The translations under genes and the position numbers were made by a program. From positions 6,433-30,798 of the forward strand of contig DCHE01000082.1 in NCBI GenBank assembly GCA_002314775.1: 24,366 bases of DNA. Reading direction: 5' to 3'. The stretch comes from Lachnospiraceae bacterium UBA1760 (GTDB lineage: Bacteria > Bacillota > Clostridia > Lachnospirales > Lachnospiraceae). The notes under the pieces are model-generated. The model did no database searches and was not told the origin of the DNA. It was given only the letters and a program-made list of their open reading frames with translations. This document shows positions 1 to 8,261 of this stretch, piece by piece (the first letter of the stretch is position 1; each line of letters begins with the position of its first letter).

Positions 1-51
1 GATGCGACTTACATATTATACGAGGTGAGGAGTAAAGTGGATTTAAAATAG
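1..51 (+). CDS. C-terminal tail of an unidentified upstream gene (partial)
   Basis: Frame 1 is open from the first base to a TAG at 49-51 and would encode the last 16 residues, DATYILYEVRSKVDLK. Codon choice resembles the neighbouring genes, and a strong hairpin terminator follows at 90-160, as expected at a gene end. The fragment is too short to assign to a family. I cannot tell whether it has anything to do with the condensin-like cassette downstream. Most of the gene lies outside the window. Confidence 0.4.
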   Translation, partial: DATYILYEVRSKVDLK

Positions 52-89
52 CCTTGTTATTTGATAAGGCCTGATAAAATCACCAGTAT

Positions 90-160
90 AAAGTGACTGA
101 ATATGAAATGGCAGTTAATACGCTTAAACTGCAGTTTCATTTCGGTCACTTTTATTATTT
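90..160 (+). terminator. Long hairpin terminator between the upstream gene and the condensin-like cassette
   Basis: The left arm runs from AAAGTGAC at 90 to CAGTT at about 116, and the right arm from AACTG at about 127 to GTCACTTT at 145-152. The two arms of about 26 bases are nearly fully complementary, with a bulge and a few mismatches, and enclose a loop of about 10 nt. A T-rich stretch follows at 150-160. The stem is longer than a typical intrinsic terminator. It should separate transcription of the upstream gene from the 330-6994 cassette. A weaker hairpin (GCCTT/AAGGC, 51-70) overlaps the upstream stop codon. Confidence 0.75.
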
Positions 161-187
161 GGAGGCAGCAGTTTTGGTAAGTTTATA

Positions 188-216
188 TTGTTTTAGAACG
201 CATTTTGTATTAAAAT
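188..216 (+). promoter_or_regulatory. Candidate sigma-A-type promoter for the condensin-like cassette
   Basis: TTGTTT at 188-193 and TAAAAT at 211-216 are separated by exactly 17 bases, about 110 bases upstream of the first gene. Each hexamer differs from consensus by a couple of bases and the region is very AT-rich, so chance matches are likely. A second pair, TTGTAT 205-210 and TATGAA 226-231, has a poorer 15-base spacer. Confidence 0.35.
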
Positions 217-329
217 TAAATAGACTATGAATATTTTGTGGTAAGGATAAAAGTGACACAAATTGATGTAATTTCACAGATTATGAGGAATTAAGTCATA
301 GTGAATATTTTAGGTGAAAGGATAGTATC

Positions 330-1895
330 ATGGCAAAGAAGCATATAATGATAGATGATATCATAACTGAACAGCGTGACAGAATGCAGAACCTGAAAAA
401 ATACTATCCATTTTTTGTGCTGTATGAGAATACATTTTCCCAGTACAAGGAGGGAAAATATTCTGAGCTTGATATGGGCTATATCACTCTTGCCTCAATC
501 AGATTTCTGATAAATGAGAACAACTTTCAGGAGAAGGATATAAGCTACGATGAGTACGAGGAGTTTCTGATAGAGCTTATTGACAGGGACTTTAAGAAGG
601 TTATGCCCGAGGGGGACAGCCTTCAGGACAAAAAGGAGCTCGTGCATTATATCTTTGACAAGCTTAAAAATGACGGCAAGGCCTTCGAATTTGGCTTTTA
701 TGACCCGGAATATGGTGCAAAAAGAGTTTCCAGAGTGAAGCTTATCGAGAGCATCATAAAGGATGGCAGGGTTTTGTACCATGTCACCTCAGATGGAATA
801 GAGTTTTACCTTGATACCAAGGAGATTAAGGACGAGAGCAAGATTAATATCGAGCAGCTTCTTCTTGAGAAGATGATACATTCAAACAATTTCAAGGGTG
901 GAATCGACGTAGTTAAGAGAATCAACAATGAGGTTAGACAGCTTTTACTTATGAAGGAGGACGTAATCAGACTTCTCTCCATCGATATCTATGAGGGTGC
1001 AAATGCACTGAGACGATTTATGGATAAGACAGCAGTCTGGTTCACCGAGGAACAAAAGCAGTTTGCAAAGAACAAGGCGCTTGTTGCCAAGGCTGTGGAG
1101 AGACTTCAGTTTGAGAATATAAATGGCGGAGCCAGTGAGAGAAAGGCCTTCGAGGACATAAGCGCTCTAGATACGGAGCTCAAGAAGACCATTCAGAACC
1201 ACAGTGAGCTTATCACTGAGACAGCAAGGCTCTCAAAGCTGTCCGGTGATATAATTGAGAGGGCCAAGCTGAAAAAACTTAGACCGGTATTTGATTTCAA
1301 TGAGAGCTTAAACAGAATTATGCACGACGATAATCCAGGCATGATGCAGCATATTCTGACACCTCTTTTCGCACCGAAGACGTATAAGACTTTTTCAATC
1401 ACGTCTATTGATAATATATTATCACTTAAAACAGATGACAGGCTTAAGGGCGAGAAGATAGGTGACGAGAGGATGGACGCAAGCTTCGTCTACCAGGATG
1501 AGCTTTTGGACCAGTCAATTGGAAGGAACTTCGCAATGCTTTTCACAGAGCTTCTTCTGAGGCTTGAGAGGTGGAAGGAGATTTCAGTGAAGGAGTTAAA
1601 TGCCATTCTTGAGATAAAGTTTGGCAAGGATATTTATTTAAACAGAGATTATTATTCATTTTTAGTAAATCTTGCAGGAAAGGAAAGCTACTCAATGAAG
1701 AAGCTTCTTGCCAAGCAGGATACAATGCTTGAGGAGTACATTTTCCTCTACATGGACGAGGCTGCTAAGGAAAAATACGGTGAGTATGCCTTTGACATTG
1801 AGTATAAGGATGAGCTTATACCTCTCAGTGATGACGAGGAAAATGAAAGATATATTTCAGAATTTGTGATAAGGAGGATAGAGAATGGAGTCTAA
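330..1895 (+). CDS. JetA/MukF-like kleisin subunit of a condensin-like complex
   Basis: This 521-residue, mostly helical and charged protein has no signal peptide or membrane segment. It is probably the kleisin (JetA/MukF/MksF-like) that bridges the heads of the SMC ATPase encoded two genes downstream. The N-terminal ~170 residues look like a compact helical, winged-helix-type region, and residues ~175-330 are long amphipathic helix, as in kleisin linkers. A compact C-terminal part of about 150 residues follows. The ATG at 330 has AAAGGA at 317-322. The last 11 bases overlap the next gene, implying translational coupling. The assignment rests mainly on gene order, size and helical character beside an unmistakable SMC-type ATPase. 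I recall Wadjet JetA families of this kind in Clostridia but cannot test the Pfam match. Alternatives are a chromosomal MksF-type kleisin or an unassigned condensin accessory protein. Confidence 0.7.
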   Translation: MAKKHIMIDDIITEQRDRMQNLKKYYPFFVLYENTFSQYKEGKYSELDMGYITLASIRFLINENNFQEKDISYDEYEEFLIELIDRDFKKVMPEGDSLQDKKELVHYIFDKLKNDGKAFEFGFYDPEYGAKRVSRVKLIESIIKDGRVLYHVTSDGIEFYLDTKEIKDESKINIEQLLLEKMIHSNNFKGGIDVVKRINNEVRQLLLMKEDVIRLLSIDIYEGANALRRFMDKTAVWFTEEQKQFAKNKALVAKAVERLQFENINGGASERKAFEDISALDTELKKTIQNHSELITETARLSKLSGDIIERAKLKKLRPVFDFNESLNRIMHDDNPGMMQHILTPLFAPKTYKTFSITSIDNILSLKTDDRLKGEKIGDERMDASFVYQDELLDQSIGRNFAMLFTELLLRLERWKEISVKELNAILEIKFGKDIYLNRDYYSFLVNLAGKESYSMKKLLAKQDTMLEEYIFLYMDEAAKEKYGEYAFDIEYKDELIPLSDDEENERYISEFVIRRIENGV

Positions 1896-2607
1896 AAATC
1901 TTGATAAGGCATTAGATATTTACTCGGCTCTTATTTCTGGTGTTGAAATTTCCAGAAAGGACAAAGAGACAAGAGAATTATATGACGACTTCTACTCAAA
2001 TTCTGAGGTCTATGATATTACAACAAAGCTACTTAAGAAGCTTAACCTTTGTATCTACGAGTACAACGATTCGATTTACGTGACTGCAGGAGAGGGCAAT
2101 AAGGTTTTCGGATATACAAATGATGATATGAAGAGAATTCTTGGATTAAGACTTAACAGAGAGCTTTATCTTGTTTACTTCATCATGTACAATGCACTCC
2201 TCTTTTTCTACAAGGATTCTGCCAGCTACCAGGTAAATGAATACGTGAGGCTTGAGGACATTTTTAATGAGACCGAGAAATACCTTAGAGCAATTCTCTC
2301 TGATATTTCGGTTTACTCGATGGATGAAAAGGAGCAGGAGAGCTTCAAATCAATTGCTCTTTTATGGGATGAGCTTCCTCTTGTCACAAGCGATGACAAG
2401 GAGAAGAATAAGGCTGGACGTGCGTCTAAAACAGCCTATATCAAGCTTACCTTTAACTTTTTGATAAACCAGAAGCTTTTTGTGGCAGTTGATGAGAGAT
2501 ATTATCCGACAGACAGATTTCATGCGCTGTGTGAGAATTATTTTGAGGAATACAGAGGAAGAATCTACAGCATACTAGGAGGTGGTGAAGATGCCGAGCA
2601 TCAATAG
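1885..2607 (+). CDS. JetB/MukE-like KITE subunit of a condensin-like complex (DUF6063-like)
   Basis: The product has 240 residues and no signal peptide or membrane span. In the second position of a kleisin/KITE/SMC gene order it should be the small winged-helix partner that binds the kleisin and modulates the ATPase (MukE, MksE and JetB equivalents). The N-terminal stretch, with a strand-rich segment around residues 50-75 ending in VFGYTND, resembles what I remember of the DUF6063 family; that is recall, not a search result. The ATG at 1885 is preceded by AGGAGG (1872-1877), which lies inside the upstream gene. The gene overlaps the upstream one by 11 bases and the downstream one by 17, so the three subunits are probably made in coupled stoichiometry. 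Confidence 0.7.
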   Translation: MESKNLDKALDIYSALISGVEISRKDKETRELYDDFYSNSEVYDITTKLLKKLNLCIYEYNDSIYVTAGEGNKVFGYTNDDMKRILGLRLNRELYLVYFIMYNALLFFYKDSASYQVNEYVRLEDIFNETEKYLRAILSDISVYSMDEKEQESFKSIALLWDELPLVTSDDKEKNKAGRASKTAYIKLTFNFLINQKLFVAVDERYYPTDRFHALCENYFEEYRGRIYSILGGGEDAEHQ

Positions 2608-5600
2608 AATCAGAGTAAACAATGTTAAGTATAACTTTGGTACTCAGTATTACGACGATTTCACCATGAGACTCTATGGAAGGAACACCCTTTACGACCT
2701 TGCAAATGGTGGTGGTAAGAGTGTGCTCATGCTCCTTCTCATGCAGAATCTTCTTCCTAACTGCACACTTGATGACAAGCAGCCGATTGAGAAATTATTC
2801 AGAACAGGCTCTGGAAACACAACAATCCATTCCCTTGTCGAGTGGAAACTGGATCCTTCAGACATAAGGGAAGGCTACAGATACATGACAACCGGCTTCT
2901 GTGCGAGAAAGGCGAAGGATGAAGCAGGAGAGGGCGAGAGAAATGTTGCCCAGATAGAGTATTTTAACTACTGCATATTTTACAGACAGTATAATAAGAA
3001 TGATATTATTAACCTGCCACTTATTAAGGACGGCGAGAGAATTTCATATCAGGCTCTCAGGAATTATCTGAAGGAGCTTGAGCATAGAGATAATTCGCTT
3101 ATGGTAAGAGTATTCGACAGAAAGGGTGAGTACCAGAGATTCATAAGCGGCTACGGTTTGCACGAGAGTCAGTGGGAGATTGTAAGAGGAATCAACAAGA
3201 CAGAGGGTCATGTCAGAACCTACTTTGAGACCAATTACAGAACTGGAAGAAAGGTTGTGGAGGATCTTCTCATTGAGGAGATAATCGAGAAGGCCTTTTT
3301 AGTAAAGACTGAACAGGATGAAAATGAAAATGACGTGATGGCGAAGCTTCTTGTAAACATCAGGGAGCAGCTTAGTCTTCTTGCTTCAAAGAAGAAGGAT
3401 ATAGCAGTGTTTGACCATGAGATTGAGCTTATCAATCTGCTTATTGACAGGGTGGATTCATTTACGGACATTTTCAAAAAACAGTCTGAGCTCACAGAAC
3501 ATATCGCTAATATATGCACAACAGGAGCGGAGTTTGTCCAGGCTTCAGAGAGAAGAAGGGATGAACTTAAAAGGCTCAGTGATGAAAAGAGAGAAGAAAA
3601 GGAAAGACTTCAGGGAAGAATAGAGTGCCTGAAGGTGTCTAGAGATATCGTAAATGAAAAGCTTCTCGAGAGCTATATTGCTGAGAAGGAAGCAAAGAGG
3701 CAAAAGATAGTTGCTAATATAGCAGACTTTGAAAGGCTGATTAATTATAGACAGGCTTCAAATGAATTTCTTGAATATATCGAGGAAAAGAAGAAGTATG
3801 ATTCCTACCTTCTCGAGGAGGATATGTCCTCTGAGGAATTGTCAGGTGAGGAGTTTAATATTCTCATTAATTCAATCAGAATAAGAATCGATGATCTGAT
3901 TAAGCTTGAGAAGGAAAAACAGGAGATGTTTCTTCTCGAACTTGATAAGGCAAAGGCCGAGGCACTTCAGTATGAGAAGGAAATTACCGAGGCAAGAGTA
4001 TTAACTGCGGTTTCAGACAGTGACAGAGACAGACTGATTGTGCTTAAGAAGGAAGCGCTTAGAAAGCTGCAGGAGATTTCTTCTCTTTTGATGGATAATT
4101 CATTTCTCGATGCAAAAACTAAAATCAAAAATTCTGAGGAGATGCTTTGTGAAAAGAAAAAGGAGAGAGAAGCACTCCTTGAGAGCATAAAGGAAAACGA
4201 GGGAAAAATTGAGGAGACAACCTCCCTGTATGAGGAAGCAGACAGGGAGATTACAGTGCTAAATGCTGAGAAAAGTGCCCTTGCGGAGGATCTTGAGACC
4301 TTCAGGAATGCAAGCAAAAAGCTTGACAGCATCTACACAATATATATGGGTGAAACCAGTGGAAATAAGGATTATACAAAACTTAAGGACACGGTTTCAA
4401 AAAAGATTACTGATTCGGTTATTGACTGCTACCAAAGAGGTAAGGAGATAAAGACTGAGGAAAAGAGGCTTAAGGCTCTTAAGGAGAACATCCTTATCGA
4501 CACCTCGAAGGCTGCTTCAAAGGTTATTGAGTATATCCAGACAAGACACGGCGGCTTCGCAATGCACGGTATGGATTACCTCTCTGCACTTTCAACAGAG
4601 AGAGTTTCAGAGCTTCTAAGTAACAACCCTGAGCTTCCATACGGAGTAGTCGTAAAGGACTATAAGAAGCTGAAGGATGACGACACACTGCTTGGTCTTA
4701 ATACTGGTGCAGACTCAGTAATTATGTACGATATGGACAGTCTTATGGAAAAGGCTGTTATTATAACTGGAAATGCTTCATTTATCCATCTGAACCAGGA
4801 ATTCTTTGTTGATGAAGCTAAGAAGGAGAAGCTCATAAAGGATACAGAGCTTAGGATTACTGAGATGAAAGAGGCCCTCCTCATGAAGCAGAACACAGAG
4901 GAGGTTATGAGGGAGGATCTCTCATTTATCATGACCTACGGCGATGTAAGGTTCACAAATGCTGAGGAAAAGAGACGAAATATCACAGTTAACCTTACAC
5001 TCTTTGAGAATAAGAGGGATAATGCCAAAAAGGAAAATGACAAGCTTATGGGAGAGGCGCTTAAGCTTGGGGAAAAGCTAGAATTAGTCGAGGCGGACAT
5101 CGATATTCTCGAGACGGATATTGAAAGACTTAAGAAAATCAGCGAAATCTCTGATGAGGTGAGCGAGCTTGATAAGGACATTATTGCTGCTGAAAAGAGT
5201 AAACAGGAGGCAGCAGGACATGTTGAGAAGAAGGATAAGGATCTTCAGGAGGTGAAGAGAGTTATCGCAGATATCGAGGAGAATACCCAGGTAAGCTTAA
5301 GGAATGTCGAAAAGCTTGATAAAAAATGGAACGAGAAGTACTCAGTCTACTACAAGGAAGAGGAGACAAGAGACACAACCTACGATTTAGAGAAGCTTGA
5401 GGCAATATTTGCAAGTCATATGAGTAAGAGTAGTATCTCTGAGGATTATGTAAGAGACAGAATGGCACTTATGGATACCCTTAGAAATAGTATGAACCGA
5501 ATACTTAAGGGTATAGCAAGAAGAGGGATTTCGGTTGACGAGCTTTCGCTTGGCTATAACGAGGGAAGACTTGCGGTAACCTCTGACAAGGCCTTAGATA

Positions 5601-6994
5601 ACCTGAACAAGGGAATCACCGAGGAGAAGGAGAAGCTTCAAAAGCTTGACAAGGTGGTTAAGGAAAAGCAGGACGAGAAGAATATGATTCTCGGAAGTAT
5701 CAGCTATGCGAAGAAGAATATCGAGGCTGCCTATGGAAGGTTTGAGGAGATTAAGCTTACTGATGAAGAACTTTTAGCGAAGCTTGAGGAGACACAGACG
5801 GTTCTTAAGAGGGTATCTTACGAGGCTGAGGAAGGTCAGAGTAATCTGAAAAAGTACGACAAGAATTACGAATCCATGCTTCTTTTGTATAAGGATGCGA
5901 AGAGAATCGCTGAGAGAAATGAAATAGATCTTGATTCGGGAGTTGTTCTCGAGAAGACTGAGGATGAATTGAGAGATATGTTCGAGGACATTCTGATAGA
6001 TTACGATAAGTCGCAAAAGAGAATGGATAAGGCAAGAGCAGAGCTCCTTAGATTTAAGAGCCAGACTGCCGAGACATTGCTTGATATGGACTGCCACGAG
6101 CTTTCTCAGACAATAAGGGATGATGTCACAGTGCCTGTAACATACCAGGATACAGTGGACCTTCTTGATAATCTTTCTCATATCACAGGCTACATAGCTC
6201 TTGAGAAGGAACAGGTTGAGAAGAGCCTGTGTGACATGGAGCTTCTAAAGGCGAATTTTGAAGAGCAGTGCTTACAGAGATGTCTTGACATTAAAACGGA
6301 GCTTGATAAGCTTGAAAAGCTGTCGAGAATCAACCTTGATAATGAGATGATTCAGATGGTTGGACTTAAGATTCCTTATGTCAAGGAGGAATTCATGAAG
6401 GAGAGAATGTCAGTCTACATCGAAAAGGTTGTAAATGAAGCCGATATGATTAAGGATGACAGAGAGAGAATGAAGTACATCAGAAACTCACTTCTTCTTA
6501 AGAAGCTTTTCGGCGTAATCGTTACAGATATGAATCAGGTTAAGCTTTCGCTCTACAAGAGAGAGAGGATTAAGGAACAGTCGAGATATCTCAAATATGA
6601 GGAGGCTGTTGGTAGTACAGGACAGTCACAGGGTATCTATATTCAGTTTCTGATTGCAATAATCAATTATATTTCTGGCATGTACAGCCAGACAAATGAC
6701 GATAAGCGAACAAATACAATATTTATCGATAATCCATTTGGCGCGGCAAAGGATATCTATATCTGGGAGCCTATATTTGCGATGCTGAAGGAAAACAGAG
6801 TACAGCTTATCGTTCCTGCAAGAGGGGCAACCCCTGCTATTACGGGAAGATTTGATGTCAACTATGTGCTCGGTCAGAGGATGGTTGGCAAGAAGCAGAT
6901 GACAGTCGTTGTGAACTATCAAAGCAAGACAAATCAGGAGGAACTTGAATATCACGAGCTTAACTTTGAACAGGCAACCTTCGACTTTATTTGA
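2591..6994 (+). CDS. JetC/MksB-like SMC-family ATPase
   Basis: This is the 1467-residue motor subunit of a condensin-like complex. Walker A is NGGGKS with Lys43/Ser44. Long heptad-rich coiled coil covers roughly residues 275-620 and 750-1250, split by a globular hinge-like segment (~640-745). The ABC signature-like GSTGQSQG is at 1341-1348 and Walker B is TIFIDNPFG with Asp1380. Asn1381 stands where most SMC/ABC ATPases carry the catalytic Glu. The architecture (head half, coil, hinge, coil, head half) is diagnostic of SMC/MukB/JetC proteins. I use ATG 2591, placed 8 bases after AGGAGG (2577-2582), rather than in-frame GTG 2582, which lies within that site. The gene overlaps its upstream neighbour by 17 bases. 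In Wadjet, JetABC extrudes DNA loops and JetD cleaves small circular DNA; MksB/MukB relatives organise chromosomes. Which role applies here is not decided by sequence. Confidence 0.88.
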   Translation: MPSINRIRVNNVKYNFGTQYYDDFTMRLYGRNTLYDLANGGGKSVLMLLLMQNLLPNCTLDDKQPIEKLFRTGSGNTTIHSLVEWKLDPSDIREGYRYMTTGFCARKAKDEAGEGERNVAQIEYFNYCIFYRQYNKNDIINLPLIKDGERISYQALRNYLKELEHRDNSLMVRVFDRKGEYQRFISGYGLHESQWEIVRGINKTEGHVRTYFETNYRTGRKVVEDLLIEEIIEKAFLVKTEQDENENDVMAKLLVNIREQLSLLASKKKDIAVFDHEIELINLLIDRVDSFTDIFKKQSELTEHIANICTTGAEFVQASERRRDELKRLSDEKREEKERLQGRIECLKVSRDIVNEKLLESYIAEKEAKRQKIVANIADFERLINYRQASNEFLEYIEEKKKYDSYLLEEDMSSEELSGEEFNILINSIRIRIDDLIKLEKEKQEMFLLELDKAKAEALQYEKEITEARVLTAVSDSDRDRLIVLKKEALRKLQEISSLLMDNSFLDAKTKIKNSEEMLCEKKKEREALLESIKENEGKIEETTSLYEEADREITVLNAEKSALAEDLETFRNASKKLDSIYTIYMGETSGNKDYTKLKDTVSKKITDSVIDCYQRGKEIKTEEKRLKALKENILIDTSKAASKVIEYIQTRHGGFAMHGMDYLSALSTERVSELLSNNPELPYGVVVKDYKKLKDDDTLLGLNTGADSVIMYDMDSLMEKAVIITGNASFIHLNQEFFVDEAKKEKLIKDTELRITEMKEALLMKQNTEEVMREDLSFIMTYGDVRFTNAEEKRRNITVNLTLFENKRDNAKKENDKLMGEALKLGEKLELVEADIDILETDIERLKKISEISDEVSELDKDIIAAEKSKQEAAGHVEKKDKDLQEVKRVIADIEENTQVSLRNVEKLDKKWNEKYSVYYKEEETRDTTYDLEKLEAIFASHMSKSSISEDYVRDRMALMDTLRNSMNRILKGIARRGISVDELSLGYNEGRLAVTSDKALDNLNKGITEEKEKLQKLDKVVKEKQDEKNMILGSISYAKKNIEAAYGRFEEIKLTDEELLAKLEETQTVLKRVSYEAEEGQSNLKKYDKNYESMLLLYKDAKRIAERNEIDLDSGVVLEKTEDELRDMFEDILIDYDKSQKRMDKARAELLRFKSQTAETLLDMDCHELSQTIRDDVTVPVTYQDTVDLLDNLSHITGYIALEKEQVEKSLCDMELLKANFEEQCLQRCLDIKTELDKLEKLSRINLDNEMIQMVGLKIPYVKEEFMKERMSVYIEKVVNEADMIKDDRERMKYIRNSLLLKKLFGVIVTDMNQVKLSLYKRERIKEQSRYLKYEEAVGSTGQSQGIYIQFLIAIINYISGMYSQTNDDKRTNTIFIDNPFGAAKDIYIWEPIFAMLKENRVQLIVPARGATPAITGRFDVNYVLGQRMVGKKQMTVVVNYQSKTNQEELEYHELNFEQATFDFI

Positions 6995-7020
6995 GATAAT
7001 TTAAGGGATGGAAAATTGTA

Positions 7021-7896
7021 ATGCATTATAAGGAAACGAAAACAATATTAACTCCCCAGAATGGAATAAACATTTACAGGGGATGTACAAACAACTGCAT
7101 ATATTGTGATGCAAGGTCAAAATGCTACAGATTAGACCATGAATTTACCGATGTTGAGGTGAAGAAGGATGCATACAATCTTCTTGAGGGTGTGCTAAAA
7201 AAGAAGAGGAACAAGGGTCTCATCACAACGGGAATAATGTCAGATCCATACATGGGGATTGAGGAAGAACTAAGGTATATGAGGAAAAGCCTTCAGGTTA
7301 TTGAGAGGTATGACTTCGGAATTGTGATTAGGACCAAGAGTAAGCTTATTCTCAGGGATATAGAGATACTTGAGTCGATTAATCATAAGACCAAGGCACT
7401 TATTGAAATTCCATTTTCATCTGCAGATGATGATATTGCAAGGAAAATCGATGGAGAAGCTTCGGGATTTGAGGACAGAGTTTCAATACTTGCCGAGCTT
7501 CAGAAAAGAAGGATACCTTGCATTATGGTAATTGCTCCGGTACTTCCCAGGATAAATGATTCCATAGACAATCTGAGTAAGCTTCTTGACACTGCAGGAG
7601 AGTACGGTGTATATGGAATTATGCATGAGGACTTTGGAGTGATTATAAGAGAGGGCTCAAAGGAGCATTTTCTTCAGGAAATTGGAATGAGATTTCCTGA
7701 ACACTACGATTACTATATGGAGAATTATTCAGACAAGGGTGAAGTGGTGTCAGAAAACAAGGAAGAGCTAAGGAAGCTTCTCAACTCATATGCGGATTCA
7801 AATGGCATTGTGAGAGATGTGGAAGAGATAAAAAGATTTAAGAGGGTCTACGACAACAAGACGGTTGGAGAGCAGCTGTCCTTTGTAGGCATTTAA
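7021..7896 (+). CDS. Radical SAM protein, spore photoproduct lyase (SplB)-like family
   Basis: The 291-residue protein has the radical SAM 4Fe-4S motif CTNNCIYC (Cys22, Cys26, Cys29) in the setting NIYRGCTNNCIYCDARS. That setting is typical of the COG1533/SplB-like group, which includes spore photoproduct lyase and many uncharacterised members. Such enzymes cleave S-adenosylmethionine to a 5'-deoxyadenosyl radical; the substrate here is unknown. A TGIMSDPY segment further in probably helps form the TIM-barrel SAM site. The gene begins 26 bases after the SMC-like ATPase with no visible terminator, so it may be co-transcribed. Its ribosome site is weak (AGGGA at 7004-7008, 12 bases from ATG). 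The protein is shorter than classical SplB (about 340 residues), so a DNA-photolesion role should not be assumed. Confidence 0.85.
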   Translation: MHYKETKTILTPQNGINIYRGCTNNCIYCDARSKCYRLDHEFTDVEVKKDAYNLLEGVLKKKRNKGLITTGIMSDPYMGIEEELRYMRKSLQVIERYDFGIVIRTKSKLILRDIEILESINHKTKALIEIPFSSADDDIARKIDGEASGFEDRVSILAELQKRRIPCIMVIAPVLPRINDSIDNLSKLLDTAGEYGVYGIMHEDFGVIIREGSKEHFLQEIGMRFPEHYDYYMENYSDKGEVVSENKEELRKLLNSYADSNGIVRDVEEIKRFKRVYDNKTVGEQLSFVGI

Positions 7897-7926
7897 TAAT
7901 AATTATTATAATAGGAGGACAATATT

Positions 7927-8202
7927 ATGGCATTTAAGGAATCATTACAGTCATTTTGCAAGATGGTAGGAGATAAGACACAGGAGACAGTTCAGGTTAC
8001 AAAGCTTAAGTCAAAGATTAGCACTGAGAAGTCTAATATCAAGACAAATTATGAGGAAATTGGAAGATATATGTACAAGAAGTACAAGGAGGAGGGCGAG
8101 GCATCAACTGACCTTGTTTGCTTCTTCGAGTCAATCGACAGCTCAAAGGCTAAGATTGAGGAGTATGACCTTGAGATAAAGAGAGTTAAGTACGAGGATT
8201 AA
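7927..8202 (+). CDS. Small coiled-coil protein of unknown function
   Basis: This 91-residue soluble protein is rich in Lys and Glu. The segment from about residue 25 to 60 and the C-terminal third (SSKAKIEEYDLEIKRV) look like amphipathic helix able to form coiled coil. It has two cysteines (Cys11 and one in LVCFFES) and no signal peptide or membrane span. The ATG follows a strong AGGAGG at 7913-7918. It lies 30 bases after the radical SAM gene and 59 before malic enzyme. The strong ribosome site and clean stop support a real gene. Similar short hypothetical proteins are common in Lachnospiraceae, but I do not recognise a function. Confidence 0.75.
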   Translation: MAFKESLQSFCKMVGDKTQETVQVTKLKSKISTEKSNIKTNYEEIGRYMYKKYKEEGEASTDLVCFFESIDSSKAKIEEYDLEIKRVKYED

Positions 8203-8261
8203 TTATTCTCGAGATTATATATACTAATATGAAAACGTATTAATAAAGGAGAAACATAGAA

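Noticed and set aside
2582..2590. GTG 2582 as the start of the SMC-like ATPase
   Set aside because: The GTG lies within the AGGAGG ribosome site itself; ATG 2591 is eight bases after that site and begins the expected N-terminal strand.
5774..6181. 135-codon minus-strand frame inside the SMC-like gene
   Set aside because: It is a shadow of the coiled-coil coding strand, rich in Leu/Ser/Ile from reversed Glu/Lys codons, with no ribosome site or family match. The other minus-strand frames in 3200-6955 are of the same kind.
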